Below, piece by piece: positions 9,355 through 19,775 of a stretch of DNA of 64,000 nucleotides (position 1 is its first letter; each line of letters starts with the position of its first letter). Position numbers and translations under genes: made by a program. Origin of the DNA: Gammaproteobacteria bacterium. Its GTDB lineage: Bacteria; Pseudomonadota; Gammaproteobacteria; UBA4575. The notes below the pieces were generated by a model. It had not been told where the DNA came from. It did no database searches and saw only the letters and a program-made list of their open reading frames with translations. The stretch is taken from NCBI GenBank assembly GCA_033344735.1, contig JAWPMW010000001.1, forward strand, positions 1,118,171 through 1,182,170, in the 5' to 3' direction.

Positions 9355-12300
9355 CTAGCTTAGCTTATCCAACAAATCCTTAGCTTGTTGAATTTGAGTC
9401 TGATCACCCTGCTCCATCACTTCGGTTAATGTCTCCTTTGCAGCATCCTCATCACCCATATCGACAAAGGCTTTCGCCAAATCAAGTTTAGTCCCCACTT
9501 CTTCAATCACAGATGGATTTTCTAGTTCATAATCATCACCAAACTCGCCCAGATCTGTCATTGTTGAGTCAATATTTCCAACATCAAACTGCTCGGTAAC
9601 ATCTTCGGTTAGCATATCCTTTTCAAACGTGCCCGTTTCACTAGCAGCTAAATCTTCACTTAAATCATCAAGATCTAAATCCGGTTTACCCAATTCAGAA
9701 GTTTGCAATGTCGGCAACGAATCTTCTTCGATTTTATCAGGATCAATATCATCTGAATCAAAGCTTAAGGTCTCAAGTTCCGCCGTTAAATTTTCCTGAA
9801 CTTGCTCCAAACTAACTGTATCTTCATCGACACGCTCTGAATCACCCGCGAAAGCTTTTGCTTCCGGGCTATCAGCATCAAACAATGAGCTATCAAACAT
9901 CTCTGTTTCAGGATTATCACCATCAAGCATCTCATCTAGATCATTATCAACTTTAATTCCTGAGCTCTCTGATTTGTCATTCAAATCATCATCAAGATTA
10001 ATTGCATTATCAAGATCAGCACTTGCAGCTAGAGAAGAATCTAACATCTCTGTTTCACCATCATGGCTGACAGAAGAATTCAATTCATTTTCCAGTGAAT
10101 CTTCATCAAAATCTAAAAATACATCATTACTATCGCTTGAATCATCAGCTGACGCTTGATCTGTACTTGTTTCATCCAAATCAAATGCTAACGTTTCCTC
10201 ATCAGAGCTTGAATCATTTTCAGTACTAGACTCAACTTCTGAATCAAAATCTAAACTCGCTTCCAATATAGCAGTCGAAGACTCTTCCAATTCATCTTCT
10301 TCTAAATCATTAGCAAAAGTTTGTGTTGCTTCTTCTGCAGAATCCTGATCTATTTCATCACTTAATTCACCGTCATCGCCAAAGCTAAAGTCTAGTGAGT
10401 TATCATCAAGATCGTCACTTTCAAAGTCTTCCATGTCATCAGAGTCCATACTGAAATCATTAATATCATTGGCCTCCATTGCTTCAGTAGCAACTTCATC
10501 ATTTACAACAACCTCGGATGAATCACTAGACGTTGACTCTGCTCCAGCAAATAAAGCATGAGCAGGAACTAATGCTGCGCCCATGGATACAATTTTAGCC
10601 CACTCAGGTGATTGCTTATCAATGCTTGATTCCATAGCTTCTACATGTTGCACGAACGCATCAGGCTTCTTATCTCCAGAATAAATTTCTGCAAGCTTGA
10701 CCTGATACTTTGCATTGCCCGGCTCTTTTGCAAGTCCATCTTTCAAAAGTTCTTCTGCTTGCTGATATAAACCATAAGATATATAAACATCGGCCTCAGC
10801 TAATACGTCATCGCTATCAGCAGTAGTATCATCACCTGCAAATACACTTTCTTCTTCTACCTCATCCTCCGCATTGACCGTTTCAAGATCATCCAACGCT
10901 TCATCAATACTATCAGGAGTCGCGATCACCGTTTCATCAAGCATTTGATCAACGGAAGGTTCATCTTCAAAAGCAGGCAATCCATTTGCAACTAGTTCAG
11001 TATCTTCGACATTTGCATTTCTTCGTTTCAAACCTAGCCAGCCGAGTAAAAGTGCAATTAAAGCGCCACCTGCATAGAGCAACGACTTACTTTGGTCTTT
11101 AAATATTGAAGTGATTTTTTCGACAAAAGAAACTTCGGCGGCAGTCTCAACTGCAGCTACTTCAGGAACGATTTCTGGAGTTATCTCTGCTTCAGCAACT
11201 AAACTCTCAGGCTGTTCGACTTCAGCTTGTTGCTCTGCAGCTAAAAATTCTTCTGGTATTGGACCAGAAAAATCAGGTAACGGCTCAACCGTAGCAGCTT
11301 TAATCGCTTGCTCAGGTTCAACTTCCATTTCAGCTGCAATATCGGCTACTTGCTCTTCAGCCAAGGCCAGCGCTTCAGTAGCAGCATTCATAGCTTCTTC
11401 ATCAGAACTGACTTGCTCTACTATCGAATCACCGTTATCCGCAGCCAATGTATTTTGTAATTGAGCTAACTGCTCATTCTGCAGGCTAATTATGTCTTCC
11501 TGCTTTTTAATCATAGATTCGAGTGACTCTATACGGCCTTTTAGCTCTGCATTTTCTTGACCTTTAGACTGTGTACTCTCCTTTAGCAAATTCACTTGCC
11601 TACGTAATTCTTTTAAGGTCGCATTTGCATCGTCACCGGTTTTGCCATCTGTAGCATCACCATCGCCTAATATAGACAAAGAAGAACTAGAATCTTTTGT
11701 TTGTTGCTCAGAAGACTCAGGAGTCTCCATGGCTTCCGCCTCAACCATTTCACCAGCATCTACATTTACCGCACTATCTGTTTGCGTCACTTGCTTCCAG
11801 ACTTGCCATTGACGGCGAACTTCTGCGAGTGCATCACGTGCAGAATATTTAGATAAATCTTCAGCAGGTATGCGTAGTACTACGCCAGACTTAAGATTGT
11901 TAATATTATTTCTTGTAAAACCTTGAGGATTGGCTTCTTGTATCGCCAACATCATTTGATTAACGCTTACACCATTTTCACGCGCATAGGGTTCAGCAAT
12001 ACTCCATAGAGTATCTCCGCGCCTAACTGGCCTGGTGGAAGATTTTGTTTTTTTTAAAGGTACCGGCTTAGACACTGTACTGGGTACAGCCGCCTGTTTT
12101 GGTCGCACACTAGGTGTTGGAACTTTAGGTGCGGGTGTAGTTGCAACAGTGCGAGGCTTTGACACTGGCTTATTTGCAACAGGGGCAGGTTGTGTAGAAA
12201 CTTTTGGTGCTTGAATTGTTGCTCTAGCTTTTTCGCCAAACACGGGAGGATCTAACAGCACTGTGTATTCTCTTAATAGTTTACCCTTGGCCCAACGCAC

Positions 12301-12636
12301 ATCAACCAAAAAGGTAAGAAAAGGTTCGCGTATAGAATCGGTAGATGTAACTCTAATAATTGGCTTACCTTTTAAAATCATTGGTGTGAATTTTAAACGA
12401 GTAAGAATATAAGGACGCGGAACACCTACTCTTTCAAACATTTGTTGACTGGCGAGCTCAACTTGTACTTCATCAATAGTTGCTGCATTGAATCCAACCA
12501 ATTCAATTTCAGCATCCATTGGCTGATTAAGCGCAGAATTAATTTGTATTTCACCTAAGCCAAAGGCAAAAACTAGACCGGGGCTCCCAATAAGCATAGT
12601 GGCCAACAGCGTTAGTGCCACAATCTTCTTATGCAT
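9355..12636 (-). CDS. fimV: FimV, peptidoglycan-binding pilus assembly / polar hub protein
   Basis: FimV promotes type IV pilus secretin assembly and twitching and acts as a polar organiser in Pseudomonas and relatives. The start at 12636 gives about 1093 residues and a clear signal peptide (KKIVALTLLATMLIG to VFA). It has a GGGGGA ribosome-binding site 7 bases upstream; the in-frame ATGs farther upstream at 12651 and 12672 lack this. In order: the FimV N-terminal domain beginning FGLGEIQINSALNQP; a proline-rich linker; a LysM domain near residues 200-258 (RRGDTLWSIAEPYA); a coiled coil around 350-400; one membrane helix near 515-537; a very acidic cytoplasmic region of about 500 residues; and the C-terminal FimV domain (LDLAKAFVDMGDEDAAKETL). 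The acidic region has short repeats (ETEMxDSSL twice). It lies between asd and truA, the conserved location. Confidence 0.96.
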   Translation of the reverse strand: MHKKIVALTLLATMLIGSPGLVFAFGLGEIQINSALNQPMDAEIELVGFNAATIDEVQVELASQQMFERVGVPRPYILTRLKFTPMILKGKPIIRVTSTDSIREPFLTFLVDVRWAKGKLLREYTVLLDPPVFGEKARATIQAPKVSTQPAPVANKPVSKPRTVATTPAPKVPTPSVRPKQAAVPSTVSKPVPLKKTKSSTRPVRRGDTLWSIAEPYARENGVSVNQMMLAIQEANPQGFTRNNINNLKSGVVLRIPAEDLSKYSARDALAEVRRQWQVWKQVTQTDSAVNVDAGEMVEAEAMETPESSEQQTKDSSSSLSILGDGDATDGKTGDDANATLKELRRQVNLLKESTQSKGQENAELKGRIESLESMIKKQEDIISLQNEQLAQLQNTLAADNGDSIVEQVSSDEEAMNAATEALALAEEQVADIAAEMEVEPEQAIKAATVEPLPDFSGPIPEEFLAAEQQAEVEQPESLVAEAEITPEIVPEVAAVETAAEVSFVEKITSIFKDQSKSLLYAGGALIALLLGWLGLKRRNANVEDTELVANGLPAFEDEPSVDQMLDETVIATPDSIDEALDDLETVNAEDEVEEESVFAGDDTTADSDDVLAEADVYISYGLYQQAEELLKDGLAKEPGNAKYQVKLAEIYSGDKKPDAFVQHVEAMESSIDKQSPEWAKIVSMGAALVPAHALFAGAESTSSDSSEVVVNDEVATEAMEANDINDFSMDSDDMEDFESDDLDDNSLDFSFGDDGELSDEIDQDSAEEATQTFANDLEEDELEESSTAILEASLDFDSEVESSTENDSSSDEETLAFDLDETSTDQASADDSSDSNDVFLDFDEDSLENELNSSVSHDGETEMLDSSLAASADLDNAINLDDDLNDKSESSGIKVDNDLDEMLDGDNPETEMFDSSLFDADSPEAKAFAGDSERVDEDTVSLEQVQENLTAELETLSFDSDDIDPDKIEEDSLPTLQTSELGKPDLDLDDLSEDLAASETGTFEKDMLTEDVTEQFDVGNIDSTMTDLGEFGDDYELENPSVIEEVGTKLDLAKAFVDMGDEDAAKETLTEVMEQGDQTQIQQAKDLLDKLS

Positions 12637-12740
12637 TCTTGTATCCCCCATGATTATTTTTTGTATATTCACTAGCCAATTAATAATTTTATAAAGATTC
12701 TACTTTAAGTTAAATGAGTAACTCACGACACTAATATAAA

Positions 12741-13763
12741 TTATATATGATTTTCGATCAAAAATTCTGCGATCTGAATGCTATTTAAAGCAGCGCCTTT
12801 TCTCACATTATCACTCACTACCCACATATTTAGACCGCGAGGATGCGAGATGTCTTCTCGAATACGTCCTACAAATACAGGATCGGTTCCATCCGCTTCT
12901 GTCGCTGCAGTGGGGTAACCACCGTCTCGCCTCTCATCCATGACAACAATTCCCGGTGCTTTACCAAGTACTTCTTTAGCCTGTGCCGCTGTCATAGGCT
13001 TTTTTAGCTCCAAATGAACGGCTTCAGAATGACCAAATTTCACCGGAATTCTGACCGCGGTTGGATTCACACGGATGCTGTTATCACCCATAATCTTGTG
13101 TGTTTCCCAAACCATTTTCATCTCTTCCTTGGTATATCCGTTATCTTGGAATATATCTATATGTGGCAGTGCGTTAAAAGCAATTTGTTTCGGATAGACG
13201 TGACAATTCAGCGGCTCATTAGCCATAATTGCCTGAGTTTGCTCATCTAATTCATCAATTGCTTCTTTGCCAGTTCCAGACACTGCTTGATAGGTTGCTA
13301 CGTTAATTCTCTCAATACCGACAGCATCATGGATAGGCTTTAAAGCCACCAACATTTGAATTGTCGAACAATTCGGATTGGCAATGATTCCGCGATTCTT
13401 ATAATCTGCAATCGCATGCGCATTAACTTCAGGTACAACCAGGGGAATATCGTCTTCGTATCTAAATCTAGATGTGTTATCAATCACCACACAGCCATTT
13501 TCAGCAGCAATTGGGGCATAAATATCTGACACAGATGCACCAGGTGAAAATAGTCCGATTTGTACTTGTGAAAAATCAAATTTAGCCAAGTCCTGCGCTT
13601 CTAGACAACGGCTACCGAAAGAAACAGGTTTACCTACTGAGCGCTCACTTGCTAGTGCATAAACATTTCCAACAGGGAAACTTCGTTGCGCCAAAATCGA
13701 CAACATCACTTCTCCTACAGCACCTGTTGCACCGACAACAGCAACATCATATTTTTTAGCCAT
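12741..13763 (-). CDS. asd: Aspartate-semialdehyde dehydrogenase
   Basis: Asd reduces aspartyl phosphate to aspartate semialdehyde, a branch point for lysine, diaminopimelate, methionine and threonine. The 340-residue protein has the NADP-binding GATGAVGE at residues 11-18. The active-site cysteine is in NPNCSTIQM, and the substrate-binding QAVSGTGKEA segment is present. Retention of the cysteine and the full motif set separates it from the inactive Usg paralogue. It follows leuB by 25 bases and precedes fimV by 104. Confidence 0.97.
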   Translation of the reverse strand: MAKKYDVAVVGATGAVGEVMLSILAQRSFPVGNVYALASERSVGKPVSFGSRCLEAQDLAKFDFSQVQIGLFSPGASVSDIYAPIAAENGCVVIDNTSRFRYEDDIPLVVPEVNAHAIADYKNRGIIANPNCSTIQMLVALKPIHDAVGIERINVATYQAVSGTGKEAIDELDEQTQAIMANEPLNCHVYPKQIAFNALPHIDIFQDNGYTKEEMKMVWETHKIMGDNSIRVNPTAVRIPVKFGHSEAVHLELKKPMTAAQAKEVLGKAPGIVVMDERRDGGYPTAATEADGTDPVFVGRIREDISHPRGLNMWVVSDNVRKGAALNSIQIAEFLIENHI

Positions 13764-13788
13764 TACGCTTCCTTAAACTCTTCTAAAT

Positions 13789-14892
13789 TTACACCTTATG
13801 CAGATATATTTTTTGCAGATTGGCTAATACAGCATCACCCATTTCTATGGTAGACACCGCTTGAATATTGCCGTCTACAATATCTTGGGTACGCACACCT
13901 TGCTGCAAAGTAGCTATGACTGCCTGTTCTATACTTTTTGCAGCATTCACTTGATTGAAAGAATAACGTAACAACATAGCCAACGATAAAATTGTCGCTA
14001 ATGGATTAGCAATACCTTTACCGGCTATATCTGGTGCTGAACCATGAATTGGCTCATACATCCCCTTATTCTCTTGATTCAAAGACGCTGAAGGCAACAT
14101 ACCAATCGAACCTGTTAGCATTGCTGCTGCGTCAGAAAGAATGTCGCCAAATAGATTTGATGTCACCATGACATCAAATTGTTTAGGTGCTCTGACTAAC
14201 TGCATAGCAGCATTATCAACATACATATGACTAAGCTCGACATCTGAATATTGACGATGCACTTCTTCCATCACTTCACGCCAAAGTAAAGACACTTCTA
14301 ACACATTAGCTTTATCAACAGAGCATAATCGCTTATCACGTTTTTGCGCAGCAAGGAAAGCCACATGAGCAATGCGACGAATTTCATTTTCGTCATACAC
14401 CATAGTGTTATATGCGCGACGCACATTGTTTACCACTTCTCGTGCACGTGGCTGGCCAAAATAAATCCCGCCAGTTAATTCTCTTACGATCAGCAAATCC
14501 AGATCAGCAACCAACTCTGGTTTCAAAGAAGATGCAGAAGCAAGTTGCGCATAGAGTAATGCAGGGCGTAAGTTTGCAAACAAATTTAGGTGCGCACGAA
14601 TATCTAGCAATCCTTGCTCTGGTCGAAGATGCCTTTCGACCTCATCGTATTGAGGCCCACCGACAGCACCTAACAGAATCGCATCGCAATTATCAGCTTG
14701 AGCAATTGTATCAGCAGGAAATGGAGAATGCGTTTTATCGTACGCTGCCCCACCAATGAGCCCATACTCAACCTCAACCGACAAACCATGCTCACGCAAA
14801 AAGTCCAGCACTTTAACGCCTTCATTAACAATCTCTGGCCCGATGCCATCACCAGGCAATACTAAAATTTTTGGTGTTTCCGATTTAGTCAT
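13789..14892 (-). CDS. leuB: 3-isopropylmalate dehydrogenase
   Basis: LeuB oxidatively decarboxylates 3-isopropylmalate in leucine synthesis. Its 367 residues include the N-terminal [11 protein letters not shown], the [10 protein letters not shown] substrate loop and the NAD-site motif [18 protein letters not shown]. The open frame extends to TTG 14898, but ATG at 14892 is two codons in and overlaps the leuD stop by 8 bases, so it is preferred. leuC, leuD and leuB are contiguous in that order. leuA is not in the window. Confidence 0.97.
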   Translation of the reverse strand: MTKSETPKILVLPGDGIGPEIVNEGVKVLDFLREHGLSVEVEYGLIGGAAYDKTHSPFPADTIAQADNCDAILLGAVGGPQYDEVERHLRPEQGLLDIRAHLNLFANLRPALLYAQLASASSLKPELVADLDLLIVRELTGGIYFGQPRAREVVNNVRRAYNTMVYDENEIRRIAHVAFLAAQKRDKRLCSVDKANVLEVSLLWREVMEEVHRQYSDVELSHMYVDNAAMQLVRAPKQFDVMVTSNLFGDILSDAAAMLTGSIGMLPSASLNQENKGMYEPIHGSAPDIAGKGIANPLATILSLAMLLRYSFNQVNAAKSIEQAVIATLQQGVRTQDIVDGNIQAVSTIEMGDAVLANLQKIYLHKV

Positions 14893-15529
14893 GAGCAAAT
14901 AACCATGGTGATTTCTTTTTCAGTTTATCTTCATAAGCATGAATTTTATCTTTGTACTGCAAGGTAATTCCTATTTCATCCAAACCATTTAACATGCAGT
15001 GCTTTTTGAATTCATCAATATCAAAATCATAAGTGCCAATATTCTCAGCAACCACCTGCTGTTTTTCCAGATCAATAGACACTTGATAATCAGCATCATT
15101 CAAACTTTTCTCAAACAATTTATCGATAGCACTCTTTTCAAGCGCAATAGGAAGCAATCCGTTCTTAAAACAGTTGCTAAAAAATATATCTGCAAAGCTG
15201 GTAGATAGCACAGCCCGAAAACCATAATCCAACATTGCCCATACTGCATGCTCCCTTGAAGAGCCGCAGCCGAAATTATCGCGCGCCAATAACACTTGTG
15301 CATTTTTATATTGAGGATTATTCAGAATAAAATCCGCATCTATTCGACGTTGACTATTATCTTGATCAGGCTCACCTGGATCTAAATAGCGCCAATCATC
15401 AAATAAATTCACCCCAAAGCCACTCTTTTTTATAGATTTCAAATATTGTTTTGGAATAATCGCATCGGTATCAACATTTGGTCGATCTAATGGTAATAAA
15501 CTTGACGTCATCTTAGTAAACGATTCCAT
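14885..15529 (-). CDS. leuD: 3-isopropylmalate dehydratase small subunit
   Basis: LeuD forms the isopropylmalate isomerase with LeuC, converting 2- to 3-isopropylmalate. The 214-residue protein has the family start [20 protein letters not shown] and the swivel-domain signature [16 protein letters not shown]. It follows leuC by 12 bases and overlaps leuB by 8, so the three genes are probably translated together. Confidence 0.97.
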   Translation of the reverse strand: MESFTKMTSSLLPLDRPNVDTDAIIPKQYLKSIKKSGFGVNLFDDWRYLDPGEPDQDNSQRRIDADFILNNPQYKNAQVLLARDNFGCGSSREHAVWAMLDYGFRAVLSTSFADIFFSNCFKNGLLPIALEKSAIDKLFEKSLNDADYQVSIDLEKQQVVAENIGTYDFDIDEFKKHCMLNGLDEIGITLQYKDKIHAYEDKLKKKSPWLFAHD

Positions 15530-15541
15530 AAGTAAAACTCT

Positions 15542-16951
15542 TTAGTTAAAATATTTACGCGCATCATCAAAGTGACCAGCAATTCCTGCAGCCGCAGCCA
15601 TCGCCGGACTAACCAGATGAGTGCGACCACCTTGGCCTTGACGACCTTCAAAATTTCTATTTGAAGTAGAAGCACAGCGTTCACCAGATTCGAGCTGATC
15701 AGCATTCATTCCTAGACACATTGAACACCCTGGATCACGCCATTCAAATCCTGCAGATTTAAAAATTTGATCTAGCCCTTCTTGCTCTGCTTGACGTTTC
15801 ACAAGTCCTGAACCTGGCACAATCATGCCTAATTTAATATTGCTAGCGAGTGTTTTCCCTTGAACTACCTGTGCAGCCTCACGAAGATCTTCAATTCTAG
15901 AATTGGTGCATGAACCAATGAATACCTTATCTATTTTAATTTGGCTAACTACTTGTCCTGGTGCTAGCCCCATATAAGCTAATGCATTGCGCATTCCTTC
16001 TGCTTTTGTCACATTAGATTCTTGATCAGGATCAGGCACCACACCATCCACTGGCACTACCATTTCGGGCGATGTTCCCCAGCTCACTTGCGGACTTAAT
16101 TGACTAGCATCTAAATCAACGTCGCTATCAAAATGCGCACCCTCATCAGAGATTAACTTACGCCATGACTTAACAGCCTCATCCCACATCGCATCTTTAG
16201 GGGCAAATGGACGGCCACAAATATAGTCAATGGTTTTATCATCTACACCAATCACTCCGGCACGAGCACCCGCTTCAATGGACATATTGCAAATTGTCAT
16301 GCGTGCTTCAATCGATAAACGTTCGATTGCATCACCACAAAATTCCATAGTATGCCCATTTCCACCTGCAGTACCGATTTTTGCAATCAGTGCCAATACA
16401 ATATCTTTCGAATAGACACCTTTAGCTAGAACACCGTTTACATTGACCCGCATTGATTTGGTTTTTCTTAACAACAAACACTGTGTTGCTAAAACATGCT
16501 CTACTTCTGAGGTACCGATACCAAATGCAAGCGCTGCTAATGCTCCATGAGTTGATGTATGCGAATCACCACATACGATTGTCATGCCAGGCAAACTAGC
16601 ACCTTGCTCTGGACCAATCACATGCACAATACCTTGACGTGGATCATTCATTTCGAATTTCTGCAAAGCAAAAAAATTACAGTTCTCGTCTAACGCTTGC
16701 AATTGCTTACGTGACACAGGATCCGCAATATCTTTATGTCTATCTTTGGTTGGAACGTTGTGATCTGGCACCGCAAGAATTGATGCCTTACGCCATGGTT
16801 CACGACCTGCCAAACGTAAACTTTCAAATGCTTGCGGTGAAGTCACTTCATGCACTAGATGTCGATCAATATAGATAAGACTGGTACCGTCATCTTGAGT
16901 GTGTACTACATGAGAATTCCAAAGCTTGTCGTATAAAGATAATGCTGTCAT
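15542..16951 (-). CDS. leuC: 3-isopropylmalate dehydratase large subunit
   Basis: LeuC carries the [4Fe-4S] cluster of isopropylmalate isomerase. The 469-residue aconitase-family protein has the cluster ligands in [11 protein letters not shown] and in [11 protein letters not shown], plus [26 protein letters not shown] in the substrate domain. The gap to aroC upstream is 81 bases. That gap holds no run of leucine codons of the kind used by leu leader-peptide attenuators, so attenuation is not evident. Confidence 0.97.
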   Translation of the reverse strand: MTALSLYDKLWNSHVVHTQDDGTSLIYIDRHLVHEVTSPQAFESLRLAGREPWRKASILAVPDHNVPTKDRHKDIADPVSRKQLQALDENCNFFALQKFEMNDPRQGIVHVIGPEQGASLPGMTIVCGDSHTSTHGALAALAFGIGTSEVEHVLATQCLLLRKTKSMRVNVNGVLAKGVYSKDIVLALIAKIGTAGGNGHTMEFCGDAIERLSIEARMTICNMSIEAGARAGVIGVDDKTIDYICGRPFAPKDAMWDEAVKSWRKLISDEGAHFDSDVDLDASQLSPQVSWGTSPEMVVPVDGVVPDPDQESNVTKAEGMRNALAYMGLAPGQVVSQIKIDKVFIGSCTNSRIEDLREAAQVVQGKTLASNIKLGMIVPGSGLVKRQAEQEGLDQIFKSAGFEWRDPGCSMCLGMNADQLESGERCASTSNRNFEGRQGQGGRTHLVSPAMAAAAGIAGHFDDARKYFN

Positions 16952-17032
16952 GGGTGATAATTGCTTAGCTTGTTAATTAAATAATGTTCATCGAATTTGA
17001 AAAATCCGATTTATATATCAGTTTAAATTTAT

Positions 17033-18130
17033 TTATTTAAATGCAGGTATGTCTGGGAACTCAGTACTGACATTGGCATTTTGCCCACGATGACGTAACG
17101 CATGGTCCGCCAACACTAGCGCCATCATTGCTTCTGCAATTGGCACTGCTCTTATGCCTACGCAAGGGTCATGACGCCCTGTAGTAACCACTTCAGTTTG
17201 CTGACCTCGCTCATCCACCGACTCACCTGGTACACGAATACTTGATGTTGGTTTCAATGCAATTGAAGCAATTAAATCTTGCCCAGAGCTAATACCACCT
17301 AATGTTCCGCCAGAATTATTTGTCAAAAACCCACTTGGTTGAATATTATCGCGGTGCTCACTTCCAAGCTGAGTCACACAATCAAAACCCGAGCCCATCT
17401 CTACAGCTTTCACCGCATTGATAGACATCATTGCTTTAGCAATATCAGCATCTAAACGATCAAATATAGGCTCGCCCCAACCCACGGGCACACTACTCGC
17501 CTTCACCAGTAAACGTGCACCAATTGAATCGCCATCACGACGTAATTGATCTAAGAGTACTTCTAATTTAGGCACTTGTGTTTCATCACCGAAAAAGAAT
17601 GGATTGTTCTCAACTTCATTCCAGTTCATATTTTGCACGCGAATATTGCCAATTTGTGTCACGCATGCATGAACCTCGGTATTAAAGTCACGCAACAAAA
17701 ATTGTTTTGCAATTGCGCCTGCCGCCACACGCATTGCTGTCTCTCTAGCAGAAGATCTACCACCACCACGATAGTCACGAATACCGTATTTTTTATAATA
17801 CGTATAGTCTGCATGCCCAGGTCTAAATTTCTTAGCTATATCAGAATAATCTTTAGAACGTTGGTCTTCGTTACGAATCATTAACCCAATTGGCGTACCA
17901 GTAGTCACGCCTTCGAAAACACCAGATAAAATTTCAACACAATCTGATTCACGTCGTTGAGTAGTAAATTTAGATTGGCCAGGCTTGCGACGATCTAAAT
18001 CAGGCTGCAAATGTTCTTCGGTTAAAGGAATACCCGGGGGGCAGCCATCCACAATTGCACCAATCGCAGGACCATGACTTTCTCCAAAAGATGTTACACA
18101 GAATAAAGTTCCAAATGTATTACCGGACAT
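17033..18130 (-). CDS. aroC: Chorismate synthase
   Basis: AroC makes chorismate from EPSP using reduced FMN as a non-redox-consuming cofactor. The 365-residue protein starts [20 protein letters not shown], with the signature [29 protein letters not shown] and [17 protein letters not shown] also mark the family. It follows prmB by only 5 bases, a conserved pairing. Its product feeds the tryptophan genes found in the same leftward gene run. Confidence 0.98.
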   Translation of the reverse strand: MSGNTFGTLFCVTSFGESHGPAIGAIVDGCPPGIPLTEEHLQPDLDRRKPGQSKFTTQRRESDCVEILSGVFEGVTTGTPIGLMIRNEDQRSKDYSDIAKKFRPGHADYTYYKKYGIRDYRGGGRSSARETAMRVAAGAIAKQFLLRDFNTEVHACVTQIGNIRVQNMNWNEVENNPFFFGDETQVPKLEVLLDQLRRDGDSIGARLLVKASSVPVGWGEPIFDRLDADIAKAMMSINAVKAVEMGSGFDCVTQLGSEHRDNIQPSGFLTNNSGGTLGGISSGQDLIASIALKPTSSIRVPGESVDERGQQTEVVTTGRHDPCVGIRAVPIAEAMMALVLADHALRHRGQNANVSTEFPDIPAFK

Positions 18131-18135
18131 TTAAT

Positions 18136-19056
18136 TTACTCAATAGAATTTGTTTCAACAATTCGCTTACACTCATCATAAGTTAATACGCATATTCCTT
18201 CGCCTCCATGCTGCAACTCATGCCACATAAAATCATAATGTGGAAACTGTGCTTGCAATTCTCGCGCAGACTGACCCACCTCCAACACCAAAATACCTTT
18301 TGGTTCGAGGTAATTACTCGCACCAAAGATGATTCGCTTGGCAATATCGAGGCCGTTCTCCCCAGTGAATAAAGCATGCGCTGGCTCATGAGAAAATTCA
18401 CTAGGCAAACCTAACTGCTCCGACACAGGAACATACGGCGGATTGGCGGTGATAATATCATATTGGCGGAGTGGAAGTTGCTCGTAGACATCTGAAAGTA
18501 CAGCATTTATGCGCGATTCAAGACCATGAAAGGCGATATTCTTATTGGCTACGAGTAACGCACGTGCGTCGATATCACTAATATCGACCTTAGAATGCTC
18601 AAATTCCATCCCAGCGAGGATGCCCAAGCATCCGTTACCGGTACATAAATCCAAAATTCGTCGTACAGGCTGCTTTTTAGACCGCCAGGGAAAGAATCGG
18701 TCTTCTATCATTTCTGCCATTGGTGAACGTGGGATCAATACATTCTCATCAACAAAAAACTTCACCCCCGATAACAAGGTTTCTCCCAATACATAGGCAA
18801 GTGGAATTCTAGAGAATATTCGCTGGCACAAGAAAACTTGCAACCGATCCACATCAGACTGGCTAAGTTCTATAGCAGCCGATTCTTGCCCAAAATCGGG
18901 TGGTAATCCCACGACAAAACTGACAAGATACGCGGCCTCATCTATTGAGGTTTGCATACCGTGACCATAGTTTAACGGATACTTTTGTAGAAGATCTGCA
19001 ATTTCGTGTACCGCTTCGAGCACGCTCTTACAAGCCAGTACTATAGAATTTTCCAT
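18136..19056 (-). CDS. prmB: Ribosomal protein L3 N5-glutamine methyltransferase
   Basis: PrmB methylates a glutamine in ribosomal protein uL3. The 306-residue protein has an SAM-binding segment DLCTGNGCLGI at residues 136-146 and the N6/N5-methylase motif NPPY at 205-208. The family also includes PrmC (release-factor methylation). The direct pairing with aroC and the alanine-poor N-terminus favour PrmB over PrmC. It is the first gene of the leftward run, divergent from the SCO gene with a 74-base gap. Confidence 0.9.
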   Translation of the reverse strand: MENSIVLACKSVLEAVHEIADLLQKYPLNYGHGMQTSIDEAAYLVSFVVGLPPDFGQESAAIELSQSDVDRLQVFLCQRIFSRIPLAYVLGETLLSGVKFFVDENVLIPRSPMAEMIEDRFFPWRSKKQPVRRILDLCTGNGCLGILAGMEFEHSKVDISDIDARALLVANKNIAFHGLESRINAVLSDVYEQLPLRQYDIITANPPYVPVSEQLGLPSEFSHEPAHALFTGENGLDIAKRIIFGASNYLEPKGILVLEVGQSARELQAQFPHYDFMWHELQHGGEGICVLTYDECKRIVETNSIE

Positions 19057-19130
19057 GCTTATAAATTAGGTCAAATGTAATTCAAAAATTTTTCAAATAA
19101 ATAACTTTTAGCTATATAACAATATTAATC

Positions 19131-19775
19131 ATGAACGCGACCAACAAAGCAATCTTAATCATTTTAGCGATTGCGATATCTATTGGCCTCGGCATTTATG
19201 CTTCAGGTAAAAAATTCGCGTTAGGCGACATCAACCAGCAACTAAAACAAGCCACCTACTTATACGATCAACAAAAAGCCATAGCAGATTTCAGTCTGAT
19301 TGATCATAACAATAATAGCTTCACCCCAGACAATATTAATAATTTATGGACATTCTGGTTTTTTGGCTTTACCCATTGCCCGGATATTTGCCCAATTACA
19401 TTAGGCACCTTAAGCGCCACAGTGGATAGATTAAAATCAAAACACAATATAGAAGACGAAATAAAAATTATTTTTGTCTCCGTTGATCCTGAACGAGATG
19501 AAATTGCTAAACTGAAATCATATACCAGCGCGTTTAGTGCTCATGCACTAGGCGTAACTGCAGCACCAGAACAGCTCGCACCATTTCTTAAGAACATGGG
19601 CATCGTTGCTGTAAAGCAATCGCCCAAACAGGAATCCTCAGATTATCTAGTCGATCACAGTAGCTCCATCTTCTTGATCGCACCTGACACAGGGATAAGC
19701 GCAGTATTTGGTGCACCACATAATGCTGAGGAAATCACTCAGGACTTTTTAACTATTCGTAAATTTTACCGCTAA
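19131..19775 (+). CDS. SCO1/SenC family copper chaperone
   Basis: SCO proteins deliver copper to, or reduce thiols at, the CuA site of cytochrome c oxidase. This 214-residue protein has an N-terminal membrane anchor at residues 7-24. The thioredoxin fold carries the copper-ligand motif at Cys83 and Cys87 (HCPDIC), followed by the third ligand histidine near residue 175 in VDHSSSIFL. No cox subunit genes are nearby. Its stop overlaps the psd start by one base (TAATG), so the two are likely cotranscribed. Confidence 0.93.
   Translation: MNATNKAILIILAIAISIGLGIYASGKKFALGDINQQLKQATYLYDQQKAIADFSLIDHNNNSFTPDNINNLWTFWFFGFTHCPDICPITLGTLSATVDRLKSKHNIEDEIKIIFVSVDPERDEIAKLKSYTSAFSAHALGVTAAPEQLAPFLKNMGIVAVKQSPKQESSDYLVDHSSSIFLIAPDTGISAVFGAPHNAEEITQDFLTIRKFYR

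Noticed and set aside
9955..11470. Rightward open frames inside fimV
   Set aside because: They are shadows of the Ser/Asp/Glu/Ala-rich codons of fimV and have no ribosome-binding sites or recognisable features.
12637..12672. A longer fimV start at 12672
   Set aside because: It would place a charged peptide before the signal sequence; the GGGGGA site upstream of 12636 supports the shorter form.
16990..17010. Hairpin between aroC and leuC as a terminator or leu attenuator
   Set aside because: On the minus strand nine pairs form with one G-T wobble, but there is no T-tract after it and no leucine-rich leader peptide in the 81-base gap.
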